DNA from: Artemisia argyi
Taxonomy: Eukaryota > Streptophyta > Magnoliopsida > Asterales > Asteraceae
Assembly: GCA_030686995.1 (NCBI GenBank)
Contig: CM060709.1
Coordinates: forward strand, 272,045,913 to 272,109,912
Length of the DNA stretch: 64,000 bases
Direction of reading: 5' to 3'
A program made the position numbers and the translations under genes. This document shows positions 34,938-45,465 of this stretch, piece after piece (positions within the stretch are counted from its first letter, which is position 1; every line of letters begins with the position of its first letter). The notes below the pieces were generated by a model. The model was not told where the DNA came from, did not search any database, and worked only from the letters and a program-made list of their open reading frames with translations.

Positions 34938-36372
34938 TGATGCGTGGGAATTGCACCAGGCTTTACCTCTCAAGGGATCTCGAGAAGCTTACAACCCCCA
35001 CCAGGCAGTGTACCTGATCGTTGTAGTATAGTATAGTGACAAGTACCGGGGGATTGATCGTTCAACTCAGGAATAGTGTTGCTAGGATTAGAAAGCCTAA
35101 AAATTAAGTCTAGAGGTGAGGGATGATTCTTTTTGTATTTTTATAAAAGCAATTAAAATCTCGGGTTTTGGAAGAGTGGGCGGAATTAGTAGCTAATCAA
35201 CTAACCCAATAACTAAAGATGCAATCAAAATAAAATAACAAAAATGTAAATAAAGCTAATTAAACTAGTGGTGTGAACAATAAATGAGAAAATTGTGTTT
35301 ACTTAGATTTCATTACTCCCTAGATATCTTTTACAGGTTGATAGTTTGTTACAATTGCGTGGATGACGGGTTATATTCCTTAATACCAATCGTGGGGTGG
35401 CGTACGTACTTCCCCAACTCTATAAGCTCCTACTTCACTCCTATGTCGAGCCTGCAAGAAGCTCCTAACATGGGATCATTAGAATTCGCTCATGCATTAA
35501 ATACAACCATAAAAACCTAGTACGCATTGGTTCATGTTTCTTAAGACGTTCAAGCAAGTTACCCTATGGAAGTCTGCCAGTTTTCTTATGCCTAACATCG
35601 AAATCATTCATCCGTAACAACTATAAACAAGCAATCAACCCATAATCAACATCTAGGTTTCACTACATCTAAGCAAACACACAAGAGATCTAGCCTAGCA
35701 TGGTAAAATCAAGACAAGCGTAAGATATATTCAAACAACACATAGATATATTGAATGAATCGAAAGGATACTTATCTTAATTGAACATGAAAGGTTTCAA
35801 AGGGTAAAAACCCTTGAAAATACTGATAAAATCGTGCTAGGGTTTCTCCAAGTTATCCCCCTAATTGTCCTTTCTTAATGAATGAAAATTACAAAACTAT
35901 ATATAGATTTTCCAACGTGACGGCGTCAAAAAGAGAAATCTGATGCCGTCAACTCGCCGCCCATAATAATATCGGATTGCCTAGATCCAGGTCTGATGCC
36001 GTCAAGAGCAACTTTCTCTAGGCCGTCACGTGTAATGGGACCATGACGGCCTATGGTGACGCCGTCATGCCCCTAGTGTAAAAACTCTCTGGATCTTCAT
36101 GGACTCTACCCACTTCACCTCTTGTTTTACTCTTGACGCCGTCATGTAGAATTTGGTGACGCCGTCAGGTACTGTTCCCAACAAGGAAAATTAAGACTTT
36201 GCCGTTTTCTTCACTTTTATGCTCCAAAAACGTCCAAAATGCTTCCTTTTCCAGAATTCACTCCAAAAGTACCTAAAATCACAAAAGGAACGATTTAGGG
36301 CAATATTTGATCAAATAAATTCAATTCAGGGCTTAAATGACCCCATAAAAACGGATCATTTTCGCCTCATCA
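34938..36372 (-). repeat. Solo Athila LTR F
   Basis: A 1,435-bp LTR of the A subtype in reverse orientation, starting TGATGCGTGG and ending CCTCATCA. It is flanked by a perfect CTGTG duplication (34933-34937 and 36373-36377) with no internal sequence, so it was formed by LTR-LTR recombination. The motif array (35918-36167) and TATATATA (35898-35905) are retained. Confidence 0.95.
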
Positions 36373-36377
36373 CTGTG

Positions 36378-37249
36378 TGCCGCACCTTTTTTAAATTTGT
36401 AATTCAGTGATTATTTATAGTTTATTCATAAGTAATGTGATTGTGACTAGGCAGCATTGTCGGAAGTTCGCATCTTATCAAGTGAAACAACGATGCGAAT
36501 ATTGAGACGAAAGCATCATTTCACAGTCTTCTAAATTAGTTGTTGCATGACTGCGTGTGTAAAGTACAGGTTAGATAATCGCCTACTGATCCATTTTACA
36601 AATTTTTTTGCTTTAATTTATTTTGAACAAATGCAGAATTGTAGTTTTATTCTTCTGCACATTTCTGTCCTGTGATCGAATGTAAAGTTGATGTCACGCT
36701 TATTTGAAAGTTGGTTCTGGACATCTTTTTTTTCTTTTCTATAATGAAATGTTCACCGAACAAACAAATCCCTGTAACAATTAGAGGGAACACTCATACT
36801 ATGTAGTGTTAGGCATACGTGACAGTGGTTGAGAAAAAATAATATATTGTCATTGCTTGCTGTTTTGTTTTGCTAGGAAGAAAAAGTTGGGATTAAGGAA
36901 AAGTAGGCATACTTATCCAAACACGGCCATAATCCTGTTTCTTTGAAATTATTCAGTGTTAAACCAAAGCTGTATTTATGTGGGTGTTACAGGTTTCCGT
37001 CTTGACAGAAACTAGTAATTTCAAGAGATTACTAAAGCCATTTGTAGATGCTCCCAAAATGCTCATTTTTGTCGCAAAGAAACGTTCGTTTGATGCAGCC
37101 ATATATGAACTCAAGGATTTAAATGAGCAGCTGCCTGCAACTCAAGAAGAGATAACGACCAAGGAAAATGTTGTGACGCATCACACTATAGTCGCTGAGG
37201 AAGTCATCTCAGCCTCTGAGGTCCGTAGATGAATTAATCTTATTATACT
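36378..37249 (+). other. Low-copy region right of solo LTR F
   Basis: Continues the flank interrupted by F. Exon-like pieces are a block after GACTAG near 36452 encoding a short frame that ends in TAA near 36530, and the 36983-37232 block described separately. No complete gene is seen. Confidence 0.4.
36983..37232 (+). CDS. Exon-like fragment, product unknown
   Basis: Starts after GGGTGTTACAG (acceptor-like) and stays open for about 80 codons to TGA. The peptide is non-repetitive with a mixed hydrophobic/charged composition (LKDLNEQLPATQEE) and looks like real coding sequence. I do not recognise it. Copia-like element G begins 17 bases downstream, so the gene, if any, is truncated or ends here. 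Confidence 0.3.
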
Positions 37250-37558
37250 TGTTGGGAATGCTCCTAACATGTAAATGGAACGATATTTATGGGATTACAT
37301 TAGTTATGATGTAAGGAAAATACACAGGTACTGAAACCATCATTATTGTAAAGTAGTGTGTATGTTGCCCTATATAAGCCCTCTTAGACTTCACTAGGAG
37401 GGTGAGACTTAGTGTGTATTTTCACTCTTCATTTTCATTCAATAAAACACCTAGTTTTCCTTCTCTCTCTACTGTCTCTCTCTAACTATGGCTTTCATCT
37501 TCTTCCAACAAACCCGACCTCCCGAATCACATAATCAACATAAACATACGATCCATCA
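37250..37558 (+). repeat. 5' LTR of element G
   Basis: 309 bp with a TATATAA-type promoter box (CCCTATATAAGCCC, near 37370) and a CT-rich microsatellite near 37465. Confidence 0.92.
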
Positions 37559-37560
37559 AG

Positions 37561-37573
37561 TGGTATCAGAGCC
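37561..37573 (+). other. Primer binding site of element G (initiator tRNA-Met)
   Basis: TGGTATCAGAGCC begins two bases after the LTR. It is the standard Copia primer site. Confidence 0.9.
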
Positions 37574-37982
37574 AAGGTTATTATTTTGTTGATTTTGTGG
37601 TTTTATCTTGTCAAAGTTGTTACCTTTAAGTTGTTTAGCCATCGGTCCGTACTATTTTTTATCATTCTTTTGGTCACAACAGTTTTTACACAGCTTTTTA
37701 TGTATCAAATGGTCAAAAAGTCTTCAACTTTCACCATCAGTTATCTGTTTCTTGGGGTACTTTTGGGTGTCACATTAACAGTTAACCCATCTCATTTTTA
37801 TGACTGCTGTACCATATCCCGTGAATCTTTGTGGTCAAAACCATGGTTTGAATATTGGTCCGAAAAAGTTGCATAAAAAGGTCGATTCTCATCGGAAAAC
37901 TCATCAGAAACTGAAAAAAAGGGTGGCCGGAATCTTTGGTTAGAATAATCGCTGGAAAAAAATCGGAATTTCTTGTATAAGA

Positions 37983-38180
37983 AATTCTCGATGTACTTTT
38001 TTCGAGAACACACCTGTTATCGAGAACACAATACCCTAAATTATCGAGAACATTAAACTTATCAAAAAAATTTTAAGTTTTCGAAAAAGTTTTACACATT
38101 CTCGATAAATCATATTCTCGATAAATTCACATTCTCGATAAAGTTATATTCTCGATAAGTTGAATATTTTCGAAAATGTT
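37983..38180 (+). repeat. TTCTCGATAA / TTATCGAGAA motif array in element G
   Basis: Seven exact or near copies (TTCTCGATAA or its complement TTATCGAGAA) and three TTTTCGAAAA relatives lie in 200 bp. The core is the palindrome TCGA. Spacers are unrelated. Confidence 0.75.
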
Positions 38181-38894
38181 TCTAACAGTAATGAAGATGA
38201 AGAGAAGACCACGACAGTTGACCACAACCAAAACCATATACCAACTCATGTTGACTTCAGTTGAATACATCACTAGTAAAAAAAAAATCTTGCGATTACA
38301 GATTATTTACAAAGCTGAACATACCAAATCCACTAAACCAAACCATATCCTTCTCTAGACAAAACCATTACATTCTCACAATCATTTCCCATCAACCATA
38401 TCAAGACTCGAACTGAAAAATGCTAAAACAATTTAAGATCTCAGATTTGCTTATCATGTTACAATAGATTCGGTGACTTCAAAAGTCAAAAACACGATAT
38501 AGCGTTCATCACCGATCCATATTGAAGCTCAACTTCTTTTAGTACACGACAATTATAAAGAAAGAAATATAACAATTATGTTATCTTCTTTCTTTGTGTC
38601 GTTCAATCACAAACATCAAAAAATAAACCTACCCGAGACCAGTTTAATGATCTTGAAGCCTTCAAAAAGTTTCTTGATTCGGATGGAGCAACAATGTAAA
38701 CATAGGTCAGGGGCTGGTATTGTTTGTGTTCGTGTTGGTTGAGGTGTGAGATTCGATTAGGATACAAGATCGATTGATGGAGATTGAGATGTGAAGATGG
38801 TTATCGATTTCTAGTGGATTTGGGGTTAAGGTGTTTGACTGCCAAGGTATATATGATGGGGGCGGACATATCAAATGTTGTTTTGTGACTGCAA

Positions 38895-39040
38895 ACACAA
38901 GATTTACAAAAAGAAATCCACACAAGGATTTGTCATGCTTTGATTGGTGTAGAAAAGATAAGAGAGAGAAAATTTATTTAAACACACCAATCAACATGTG
39001 ACAAATCTCATTTGTAGATTTCTTTTTGTAAATCTTGTGT
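38895..39040. repeat. Foldback (MITE-like) inverted repeat
   Basis: Arms of about 56 bp (38895-38950 and 38984-39040) are near-perfect reverse complements. They contain ACAAGATTTAC, AAAAAGAAATC and GATTGGTGT, around a spacer of about 33 bp. No clear target duplication is seen. Confidence 0.75.
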
Positions 39041-40702
39041 GGTTCTAGCACTCCATCCTAAAGTTTAAGTATGTGATCCTATATGTGATAAAAGTTTGGA
39101 TCGGGTATGATTATTCTGTTTGGACCCGGACTCTTTTGACGTTTAATGATTTATCACACATATTCGATTTATTGGATGTTGGATTGGGTTGTACTGTATT
39201 TGGGTCTTAAATGGTTATAACATTTCGTTGGGCTGAATTGGTTATGTCATTTTTGGTTATACATGCGTTGGTCTTAAACGACCTAATGGACTGAGGTGCC
39301 AGTTTGCCACACATAGGCTGAAAAGTCAATATCTAATGAATTTTAACAATCATGTTAATACTTTAGTACAATATTTGGCAAAAAAAAAAGGTGGTATTTT
39401 GGTGTTAAAATTTTTTCACGGGGATACAATTTTTGACAAGATCAGGAACCATTATCAAAATTCATTTAACCGTCAAAAAGGCTAGTTTTGGGCATTTAAC
39501 TATAAGATGTGACTACGGCGTTAATTCTTTATTATTTATTTGAGGTTGAAGTGGAATATCACGGGTGCGTGTACTTAGTATCTTGAAGATATCGGGGTTG
39601 GTTGGATGCATGATTCTTCGAGATCCTTGTTCGAACTTTTATCCGTACAAATGACCAAGACTTGAGTTGTCTAGTTATACCTGATGTAAGGAGTTACGTT
39701 GTTGTGCTCACAGTGTATAGCTATCACTTTAAAGGAGTTACGTTGTAGTGCTCAAGTGTCACCATAAGATGTGGATGATTCAAGAGACGTTCATATACAA
39801 TAAAGGATGGTTGGATGGGTATATGATTTCCTACCATTATTGAAATTCTCAGTATTGGTTCTTAGTCAGACAATAGTGCAAGTTTAAGTCACAAGTTTGG
39901 GTTATTTTACTTCAGTCTCAAGTTCGTCATATTGAGTTTTCTCCATCAGTAGTCACTACAAAAAGCCGTCAGAATGATAATGGGGTCGGTAAAGAGTTAG
40001 TTGAGAGGAGTATAAAAGAGTAGAGTTGTTTATCAGCAGTTGATTCTCACGGGCCATTTATGATACTTCACACATATTCGGTTAATTGGACACATGGGGT
40101 TACGCTGCCTCCGTTTCCATCATAAACATAGTGTGTATGCTTCCGATTCTGCGAAGACATCGTGGGGGAAGAGAGAGTGGGTGTTCTTTGCTTTCTTTGA
40201 CTTTTCTTGACTTCTTTGCGAAAATACTCATTTTCCACGAGGATCTGCAATTAGGGGGAAGAAATGTGCACATCAGGGACGCATAATAGACTCACGTGAT
40301 CGAGCTTACAATTTTATTACTACCGGAGAGACGTCCGCAGAGATGACCAGTGGTTCAATTTTGTGATTTTGGTGTAATCGTTTCAACTCTCGCGGGTTGT
40401 GAAGTGTGAAGAAACCTGCATATGTGAGAAGATCTTGCTGATTTCTTGCATGTTACCCCCGAACGGAACTTTCGCATTGAGTATAAATGTGATTAAGTGT
40501 TTGTCAGATTTGCTTAGTGTGGTTTACGGTGTCATCTACAAATTCCGCCGCGTACTGAAAACTTCAAAAGTTAGAAGACATGTGGACTACATCAAAGTTT
40601 CGAATCTGCTGAAGACGGTTGTCAGTTTGGGGGGAAGCTGATTCAGAAACTTCGCCAAAAAGAAGTGTACGGAAAAGCTGCTAAAGACATGCAGCATGAA
40701 TT

Positions 40703-40722
40703 GGGGGGGGGGGGGGGGGGGG
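40703..40722 (+). repeat. Homopolymer of 20 G
   Basis: Twenty consecutive G lie about 200 bases upstream of the polypurine tract of element G. This is exceptional in AT-rich plant DNA and is the most error-prone part of the read. Confidence 0.8.
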
Positions 40723-40924
40723 AAGTTAATCCATTTCATGCATATTACATCATTTGCCTACAAATGAAGAAAAGTTCTCAAGCCGAGGTACAAGATTAAG
40801 ACAAAGAGCGTCAACTGCCGTCATCCTCAGCACTTGAAGAGCTTCTGAAGACTTATTTTACTTATTTTTGGATTTGTAGGAAATGTTATAAGTAATCCCT
40901 TATATCGTCCCATCGGGGGAAGAT

Positions 40925-41235
40925 TGTTGGGAATGCTCCTAACATGTAAATGGAACGATAATTATGGGATTACATTAGTTACGATGTAAGGCAAATACAC
41001 AGGTACTGAAACCATCATTATTGTAAAGTAGTGTGTATGTTGCCCTATATAAGCCCTCTTAGACTTCACTAGGAGGGTGAGACTTAGTGTGTATTTTCAC
41101 TCTTCATTTTCATTCAATAAAACACATAGTTTTCCTTCTCTCTCTACTCTCTCTCTCTCTAACTATGGCTTTCATCTTCTTCCACCAAACCTGACCTCCC
41201 GAATCACATAATCAACATAAACATACGATCCATCA
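40925..41235 (+). repeat. 3' LTR of element G
   Basis: 311 bp, preceded by the polypurine tract ATCGGGGGAAGAT (40912-40924). Confidence 0.92.
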
Positions 41236-41451
41236 AGAATGTAAGAGAGTGGGTGTTCTTTTGAGAAGGACCAGTCGGCTAAATTAGCCTGAATAGCACA
41301 AGCTCATTATCCTTCCACTGTCGGGAGCGAGGGGTAGTCACAGCTCTGTGAAACCAGCCTAACGCAGTGCCCCCTTCTCTAGGGACCATGTGACTCGAGC
41401 CTTCAGTCAGGCCACATGACCCAACTCTCAACTTGGAATGGGCAAGCAAGA
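41236..41451. other. Unassigned 216-bp interval
   Basis: Higher in GC than its surroundings, with no ORF of note. Bases 41244-41261 repeat 18 bases found inside element G at 40172-40189. Confidence 0.4.
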
Positions 41452-41552
41452 TGTGGAAAACTAGAAGGGGGGTTGAATAGTTTACCGATTAAAATCTTTT
41501 TAACTTGTTAAGTTAGCTTTGAAACTTTCCGTTTGATCAAAGATATGTACAC
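41452..41552 (-). repeat. 3' LTR of element S, first fragment (probable)
   Basis: Starts TGTGGAAAACTAGAAGG followed by GGGGTTGAATAG, a phrase typical of Sirevirus LTR ends. It ends at the TACAC target (41548-41552) of element C and continues at 49807. Confidence 0.65.
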
Positions 41553-42959
41553 TGATGCGTGGGAATCGCAACAGGCTTTACCTCTCAAGGGATCTTGAGA
41601 AGCTTACAACCCCCACCAGGCAGTGTACCTGATCGTTGTAGTATAGTATAGTGACAAGTACCGGGGGATTGATCGTTCAGCTTAGGAATAGTGTCGCTAG
41701 GATTAGAAAGCCTAAATACTAGTTCTAAAGGTGAGGGATGATTATTTTTGTATTTTTATATTTTTTAGAAAGCAATTTAAAATCTCGGGTTTGAAGGATT
41801 TGGGCGGAATTAGTTGCTATTCAACTAACCCAATACTAAGATGCAATCAAAATAAAATACTAAAAATGAAAATAAACTAATTTATACTAAAGTTGTGAGC
41901 AGTAATTGGAGAAAATGTGTTTACTTAGATTTCACTACTCCCTATATATCTTTTACACGTTAATTACTTGTTATAATTGTATGGATGACGGATCGTATTC
42001 CTTAATACCATTCATGGGGTGGCACACATAACTCCCCAATTCTATGAGCTCTTATCTCCTCCTACACCATGCCCAGCACAACTATAGGGATTGTAAACAG
42101 TGGCTCATGCTTTAAATACAACCAATAAAGACCTAGTGCGCGTTGGTTCATGTTTCTTAAGACGTTCAAGCATGTTACCAATTGGAGATCTGCCAGTTTT
42201 CTTAAGCCTAACATATAAATCATTCATCCAAGACAAGAATAAACAAGTAATCAACACATAATCAATATCTAGGTTTCATTAGATCTAAGCAAACACAAGA
42301 TAGATCTAGCCTAGCATGATAGAATTAAGACAAGAACATGATATAGACAACCAACACATAGATATATTGATTGAATTAGAAGAACACTTATCTTGATTAA
42401 ACATGCAAGGTATCAAGGGGTTGGAACCCTTGAAAAACCTGTAAAGTTACACCAAAATCGTACTTAGGGTTTCTCCAAAAACTTCTCTCTCTAAATGTGA
42501 AAAATTAGAAAACTATATATAGGAAAAAGGGTTCTGACGGCGTCAAGACAAAGCTTGTGACGCCGTCACCTCGCCGCCAAAACAATCCTCGGACTGCCTA
42601 GATCTACATTTGACGCCGTCAAGTACAAATCATTTCCAGGCCGTCATGACTTTTACTCTTGACACCCTACCTTCATGACGCCGTCAAATCTCTTCTGGAT
42701 CGTCATGGAATTTTACTCTTGACGCCGTCAGGGAACTACTCTTGACGCCGTCACCTACTGTTCCCAGCATGGAAAATTGAGACTTTGGCGTTTTCTTCAC
42801 TTTTATGCTCCAAAAACGTCCGAATTGCTTCCTTTTCCAGATTTCACTCCCAAAGTACCTAAAATCACAAAAGGAACGATTGGGGGCAATATTTGATCAA
42901 ATAAATTCGGATTCGGGCTTAAATGACCCCCTAAAAACGGATAATTTTTCGCCTCATCA
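41553..42959 (-). repeat. 3' LTR of element C
   Basis: 1,407 bp in reverse orientation. TATATATA at 42514-42521, motif array at 42535-42753. Confidence 0.95.
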
Positions 42960-43582
42960 TATACCCTTACACTTGAGATTTGCTTGTCCTCAAGCAAATG
43001 CGCTTTTATTCTAGTCAAAATACAAGTTAGGGGTCATTTAACACTAATATAAAAGTAATTACAACAAATAATCGTTCCACTAAAGACCAATAGACAAGCA
43101 CGGAGGTCATACACAAGCACCTCACAAATAGTGTTTAGATACTCACATCTCTCGGGTGTAATAAAGTGTAAATTACAATATGGAAACGGAAGATATCTCT
43201 CACTACCTGTCATAGCAAAATAGATTACCATAGGCTTGGGAAAGGATCAAACCTCCACCACATGGCGTAAGCACCTAGGATAAACTATCAAAGAGGTCTT
43301 TTAAAGGGTTGTAACGTTAGGTGTAGGGATATGAAATACACGGTTTTATTGGATAAAGGAAGTTTTACTGGTGGCGAGTTAACAATCTTGGTTAATTACA
43401 TGTACAATATGGCGTTGCTAAGCCAAGACTAGACTCGACTTAAGCTAATAAATGAAAAATAACAAAAACATAAAATGAACATAGAATGAAAAGGGATGGT
43501 AGTCCGTATGTTTTTCTCCTTTTTTTTTTTTTTTTTATTTTTTCTTTTTCTATTTTTTTTCTTTTTCTTGATTTTTTTTTTC

Positions 43583-43616
<34 letters not shown>

Positions 43617-45465
43617 CATACACTCTTACCCTGCCATCCAAAATAATACATCATAGGGGATAAGCATTCCCCTTACACTTGAATCTTTATATACTTTACA
43701 ATTAACTAATCTAGTGACTCGAATTAAGAAAATCAAAACACTTGGAGCACTTTTAAGATTAACGTACATATGGGGGTAATAAATGATGTTCTTCCCCATT
43801 ACTCCATAAAATAAGTACTTACCCATGAGTCTCAATCGTCCCAAAACAATATGTACAAGGATATGACTCGACTTAGCAACCATGTAATCAATTAGAAAGT
43901 TAACTTACGGTTTAACAAATAACAATAATGCACTAAAAATGAGCGCATACACGGAAGGCTAAGGCGATTTGGTTGTACATTTAAGTGGGGTGTAACAAAT
44001 TCTTCCTTTAAGTAAAATGCTTAAAGTTAGAAATGAAAAGATAGGCTCGGAGGGGTGTACTAAGGGTTTCGTGTACTAAAAATGAGTACAACGCTAAGGG
44101 TGTGGGAAAAATTAGTTGACTTAACTAGCTAAGTAATATGACTTAAATGGTCAAGTAATTATGATACGGGTTTAACACAAGGGTGATCCTAATGCCTCTT
44201 ATCATGTAGTAAATCCTACCACACGAATGTAGTCTCATTAGCGGTCTCGGGATGCATCACTAACGCAAGTTCTAGAATCTAAATGCTACCGGTACACTCA
44301 TAAGCACTAATAGTAAATGCTTTTCCTATCAAATCTAAAGGCAAACCTCACATATTTGGGTGGAAAATTTTTCTGAAAGTACGGTTATGTGCTAGTCATA
44401 CAACCTCCTATCCATGAGACGCTTGCTATGGCTAAAGTTTCACTCCTAAATGTTGTAAAAATTTTTAAATTTGGCGCTAAAATTACACTAACAAGTATTT
44501 CTCATAGTTTTATTACACATCTACCATTAAACAAAACAAACTCAAGCGAAAGTGCATATGTAAGGTATCATCTTTTTACCCTCCCCTTACACTTAAGATG
44601 AACATTGTCCCCAATGTTCAAGTAAAGAATGTAAAAGTGAAAAAGTAAATAGAATGAAATCAAATACTCCCCTGATTCGCTCGGTATGGATAATAGGATG
44701 GCCAGGTTAAATCTTCCTCCAAGAAAATGAACAATTAAAGCTTCCCTTCCAGAATATAAATCATCTTCTTGTCATACATAACCTGTAAAACCTGACAAAA
44801 TAGACAAGACAACCTCGCGTAAAATCGGCGGCATCATATATAAGTTACTAAATCCTAGAAAACAAGATAAGATATAATGCTTGTGGAATGAAGTTTGCAG
44901 ATCTCCTGGAGATTATAAAACTTAATAATTCACAAAAACCATAAGACTCCGTTAGAAAAACAAAACCGGTAAAATTTCCAGATTTTTACACCTGACGCCG
45001 TCAAGAGTAAACTCCTGACGCCGTCAGAATTGACCTGCAGAAATTCTTATGTTAAGTTTCCGGAAAATTTCTAGAAAAACTTGGTCCTACTTCCTGGAAA
45101 ATCCCGCTAAACTTCATTATGACTCAATACAAGCATTTGACTCTAACAAATACGAATATACATGTTCATTTAATATTGTGGAGAATCATGATCGGTTTGT
45201 TTCTTAAAAACATATTTGGGTTTCCCCTTACACTTATCTTTTGCAAAAATACTTCTAGGTGGAGTTAAGACTAGGCCAAACAACAAAGTAAAGTATTTCC
45301 ACTTTTTAATTGCGAAACATGATCAACCAACAATAAAAACTAAGCATGCATACGGAAGCAAATAACAAACAAACAAAAATAAAATCACACAAAACATGGG
45401 TTGCCTCCCAAGAAGCGCTTTTCTTTATTTACGAGTCTTGTAGCTAGACTCAAGGTCATGGGTTA
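42960..45465 (-). other. 3' non-coding region of element C
   Basis: 2.5 kb colinear with the 3' regions of E and D. It holds the 9-bp-stem hairpin (42978-42999), a T-rich low-complexity tract (43518-43616, with 32 T at 43585-43616) and two TGACGCCGTCA motifs (about 44994-45025). No supportable gene. Confidence 0.8.

Larger units (their letters stand above)
37574..40911 (+). other. Internal region of element G without recognisable genes
   Basis: ORFs here (37586-37876, 40086-40286, 40399-40641) lack any retroelement motif and have no support. Recognisable structure: a TTCTCGATAA motif array, a foldback repeat and a run of 20 G. Confidence 0.65.
37250..41235 (+). mobile_element. Non-autonomous Copia-like LTR element G
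   Basis: LTRs of 309 and 311 bp (TGTTGGGAATG ... GATCCATCA) flank 3.37 kb. A perfect initiator-Met primer site follows the left LTR and a polypurine tract precedes the right one. The LTRs differ at about seven sites plus a short CT indel by eye (about 2 %). No gag, RT or integrase is detectable. Flanking pentamers (ATACT and AGAAT) do not match, so the target duplication is missing. Confidence 0.9.

Noticed and set aside
34889..36932. Possible hAT-like terminal inverted repeats (GGGGGCGTTTGGG near 34890, complement of CCAAACACGGCC near 36917)
   Set aside because: The match is weak, the ends do not align base for base, and no 8-bp duplication is present.
37586..37876. 96-codon ORF after the primer site of G as a possible gag
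   Set aside because: No zinc knuckle or Gag motif; hydrophobic low-information sequence with no homologous pattern in the window.
43429..43641. Lys-rich 70-codon ORF
   Set aside because: It is the translation of a T/A homopolymer tract.
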